17,000 nt of DNA, taken from positions 1 through 17,000 of the forward strand of contig DGXO01000002.1 in assembly GCA_002395605.1 (NCBI GenBank), in the 5' to 3' direction. Made by a program: the position numbers and the translations under genes. Of this stretch, positions 15,105 to 17,000 are shown piece after piece; positions within the stretch are counted from its first letter, which is position 1; every line of letters starts with the position of its first letter. Below the pieces are notes generated by a model. That model worked only from the letters and a program-made list of their open reading frames with translations. It did no database searches and was not told the origin of the DNA. This DNA comes from Bacteroidales bacterium UBA4230. GTDB taxonomy: Bacteria; Bacteroidota; Bacteroidia; Bacteroidales; UBA932.

Positions 15105-15689
15105 ATGTCCTTCACTCTAATTCAGCTTCCTTATGCTCCCAATGCGCTGGAGCCTGTAATCAGCGCTGCTACAATAGGTTTCCATCATGGAAAGCATCTC
15201 CAGACCTATGTCAACAACCTCAATTCCCTTATTCCGGGCACGCCGTGGGAGAACCTTGCGCTGGAGGATATAGTGAAGGAATCTACGGGTGGGGTTTTCA
15301 ACAATGCCGGCCAAATCCTCAACCACAACCTCTATTTCCTTCAGTTCTGCGCGCCCAAGGAGGGTAACGCCCCCGTTGGCAAACTTTCGGCCCAGATAGA
15401 GGAGCAGTGGGGGAGTTTCGATGAATTCAAGAAGGCCTTCGCCGCAGCCGGCGGTTCCCTCTTCGGAAGCGGCTGGGTGTGGCTTGGCGCCGCCGCAGAC
15501 GGCACCCTTCACATTACCCAGGAGTCCGGGGCCGGAAATCCCGTAACCCGCGGCCTCAAACCCATCCTCACCTTTGATGTGTGGGAACACGCCTATTACC
15601 TTGATTATCAAAACCGCAGGCCCGCTTACATAGAGGGCCTCTGGAGCATCCTGAACTGGGAAGAACTAGAAAAACGCTATACCAAATAA
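15105..15689 (+). CDS. sodB: Superoxide dismutase [Fe/Mn]
   Basis: The 194-residue cytosolic enzyme converts superoxide to oxygen and hydrogen peroxide. The four metal ligands are all visible: His27 (GFHHGKH), His74 (ILNHNLYF), Asp158 and His162 (FDVWEHAYY). The signature and hydrogen-bonding Gln70 in NNAGQILNH follow the iron-type pattern of Bacteroides and Porphyromonas enzymes, some of which work with either Fe or Mn. SLFGSGWVWL and YQNRRPAYIEGLW are also family standard, and the length is normal. The start follows a TATATTTG element by 22 bp with no Shine-Dalgarno, usual for this phylum. The next gene starts 7 bp after the stop, so the two are likely co-transcribed, an unusual pairing. 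Confidence 0.96.
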   Translation: MSFTLIQLPYAPNALEPVISAATIGFHHGKHLQTYVNNLNSLIPGTPWENLALEDIVKESTGGVFNNAGQILNHNLYFLQFCAPKEGNAPVGKLSAQIEEQWGSFDEFKKAFAAAGGSLFGSGWVWLGAAADGTLHITQESGAGNPVTRGLKPILTFDVWEHAYYLDYQNRRPAYIEGLWSILNWEELEKRYTK

Positions 15690-15696
15690 TCCAGCC

Positions 15697-16935
15697 ATGA
15701 TAGTAAGGTCATTCTATCTCAAGAAGAATTATATCAGTGAAATCGCCGCCCTATGTGACGGGAATTCCATTGCAGTCATCCGCCCGGAGCACGCCATCGA
15801 GGACCTTTTTTCTGAGGCAATCGGCATAACCATTGACCGCAAAAAAAGCGCTCAGCACCAGATTGACGCTGTGAGGGAGTACTTCTATTCTCTGGACAGC
15901 TCTCCTGCATACCGTGAGAAGGCTGCCGCCATTCTGGATACCGTGGCAGGTTATCTCCGTGAGGCCATGTATGTCCAGACAGAGCGCAGGGCCATCGAGG
16001 ACTATGTAATGGCCAAGTGCTCACGCCTTTGCGCAGAGGCCGTTGCGGCAAAGGCCGGCGGAAGCATCGTGGACGGAACGGAGCTTATGATATGCCGAAG
16101 CTCCCAGCACTTTGACTGGGCGCAGTCACAGGCCCAGATTCGGCTGCGCTGCACTCCCGGCCAGATTATCTCAGGCGGTTACGGCAGGCTCACCACAGGC
16201 TATGTGGTAAGGGTGGGGAAGGACGGAGCACACCTCATGGCTTCACTTATTGGCGCCACCCTTGATGCCGAATCCATAGAGTTCTACGTAGACGGCAAGG
16301 GCATGGGCCAGGAAACTTCCATGACCTACGACGAAGCCGCCCACTACTGCTCCCAGGAGCACGCCCCGTTTGCTTCGTCGGCAGTGTGGCCCGCCAAGAA
16401 TGCCGGGATTCCCATTGTGGTCAAGGATATTTCAGATCCTTCATTCCAGGGAACCCTCATTTCCGGGGAATCTTCCCACGGCACAGCCGTAATCGCGGAC
16501 AAAGACCTTGACCTTATTACCGTATATGGCACCGGCCTTTTGGGCCGTGTAGGTATGTCTGGAGCCATTTTCTCCACTCTTGCCAGCGCCGGGGTCAATG
16601 TCCGTTTCATTGCCCAGACTTCATCCGAGTACAGCATCTCCTTTGCGGTTAAAAGCTCAGAGAAAGACTGCGCCGTTAACGCCGTCCAGGGTCTTTTCAA
16701 GGACAACCCTCTTCTGCCCCTTGACGATGTCATCGTTGCCAATCAGAAGGTTGGCATAGTGACTGTGTTCGGCAGCCGCATGAGGAACCTTCCCGGCACT
16801 TCGGCCGCACTCTTCGGCAAAATGGGAGAGGCCGGCATCAATATCATCGCTTCGGCCCAGGGCGGGGAAGAGCTCTCCATCTCCATTGTGGTAGATTCCG
16901 CCGATGTAGATAAGGCTGCGGCTTTGCTACAATAG
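15697..16935 (+). CDS. Aspartokinase-like protein with degenerate kinase half and two ACT domains
   Basis: The 412-residue protein aligns with aspartokinases (ThrA/LysC type) over its whole length. The C-terminal ACT pair is well kept: ITVYGTGLLGRVGMSG with IAQTSSEYSISF (about 272-345), and VTVFGSRMRNLPGTSA with NIIASAQGGEELSISIVV (about 353-412). The kinase half is eroded. The N-terminal KFGGTS is missing (it reads MIVRSFYLKKN), the RGE substrate-binding segment reads MAKCSRL, the GRGGSD loop is VGKDGAH, the TDVDGV loop is YVDGKGMG, and FGAKVLHP is FASSAVWP. No homoserine dehydrogenase domain follows. It may be a regulatory pseudoenzyme sensing an aspartate-family amino acid, or a kinase with altered chemistry (both inference). 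It begins 7 bp after the dismutase gene. The frame is intact, so this is not simple decay. Confidence 0.85.
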   Translation: MIVRSFYLKKNYISEIAALCDGNSIAVIRPEHAIEDLFSEAIGITIDRKKSAQHQIDAVREYFYSLDSSPAYREKAAAILDTVAGYLREAMYVQTERRAIEDYVMAKCSRLCAEAVAAKAGGSIVDGTELMICRSSQHFDWAQSQAQIRLRCTPGQIISGGYGRLTTGYVVRVGKDGAHLMASLIGATLDAESIEFYVDGKGMGQETSMTYDEAAHYCSQEHAPFASSAVWPAKNAGIPIVVKDISDPSFQGTLISGESSHGTAVIADKDLDLITVYGTGLLGRVGMSGAIFSTLASAGVNVRFIAQTSSEYSISFAVKSSEKDCAVNAVQGLFKDNPLLPLDDVIVANQKVGIVTVFGSRMRNLPGTSAALFGKMGEAGINIIASAQGGEELSISIVVDSADVDKAAALLQ

Positions 16936-16982
16936 CGCCTGGCGCGTAAGTGCTTGATTAAACGCTGATTATACAAAGTCGG

Positions 16983-17000
16983 GTGCACCTGCAGGTGCAC
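16983..17000. repeat. Perfect 18-bp palindrome at the window edge
   Basis: GTGCACCTGCAGGTGCAC is its own reverse complement. It lies 47 bp after the stop of the aspartokinase-like gene and ends exactly at the window edge, so it may extend further. There is no T-run within the window, so a terminator cannot be claimed. It could be an operator, a dispersed intergenic palindrome or half of a longer stem. The rest of 16936-16982 holds only a small GCGCCTGGCGC stem overlapping the stop codon. Confidence 0.6.

Noticed and set aside
15697..16935. Aspartokinase-like gene as a decaying pseudogene
   Set aside because: The frame is intact over 412 codons and the ACT domains are well conserved, which argues for selection on the protein.

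Overview
The window looks like a chromosomal segment of a gut-type Bacteroidales bacterium (Bacteroidota). The main reasons are a complete type V (FimA/Mfa1-type) pilus operon, a run of lipoproteins with Bacteroidota-style signal peptides, a split 5'-nucleotidase and Bacteroidota promoter elements (TAnnTTTG, once with TTTG exactly 19 bp upstream). Genus cannot be fixed from the sequence; base composition near 50% GC and the gene mix would fit an Alistipes-like or uncultured Bacteroidales lineage (inference).

Layout. (1) 2-3528, plus strand: the end of an ABC ATPase gene, its ABC-2 permease, then two lipoprotein genes encoding the C-terminal and the N-terminal (metallophosphatase) halves of a 5'-nucleotidase. 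The genes are 3 bp apart or overlapping, so probably one operon. (2) 3516-4082, minus strand: a NUDIX (ADP-ribose pyrophosphatase type) hydrolase, convergent with and overlapping the nucleotidase, with its own near-leaderless promoter. (3) 4136-13955, minus strand: a seven-gene, 9.8 kb pilus operon. In transcription order it encodes a DUF3575 beta-barrel, an OmpA-like/TPR lipoprotein (DUF3868-like), the probable major fimbrillin, a FimB/Mfa2-type anchor, a second fimbrillin paralogue, a 1199-residue DUF4906-type tip candidate and a final small beta-barrel. Three of the junctions are ATGA or similar overlaps. (4) 13956-14134: the operon leader, with two GAAACGTTTC palindromes 62 bp apart enclosing a perfect 15-bp inverted repeat, plus a hairpin that abuts the first start codon. 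(5) 14135-15034, minus: yicC. (6) 15105-16935, plus: Fe/Mn superoxide dismutase followed 7 bp later by an aspartokinase-like protein whose kinase half has lost the recognisable catalytic motifs while both ACT domains are well kept. (7) 16983-17000: a perfect 18-bp palindrome running into the window edge.

How it works together. The pilus operon encodes lipoprotein precursors that are expected to reach the outer membrane, lose their first strand by proteolysis and polymerise by strand exchange, with the FimB/Mfa2-like protein as anchor and the large protein at the tip. The two barrel proteins and the OmpA/TPR lipoprotein may form a dedicated membrane platform. The most unusual points are the nested palindromic leader, a conserved Lys (not Arg) at the expected pilin processing site, the extra barrel/platform genes and the aspartokinase-like pseudoenzyme candidate. 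I saw no tRNA, rRNA, CRISPR array, insertion sequence or prophage gene, and no gene-free stretch longer than 300 bases.
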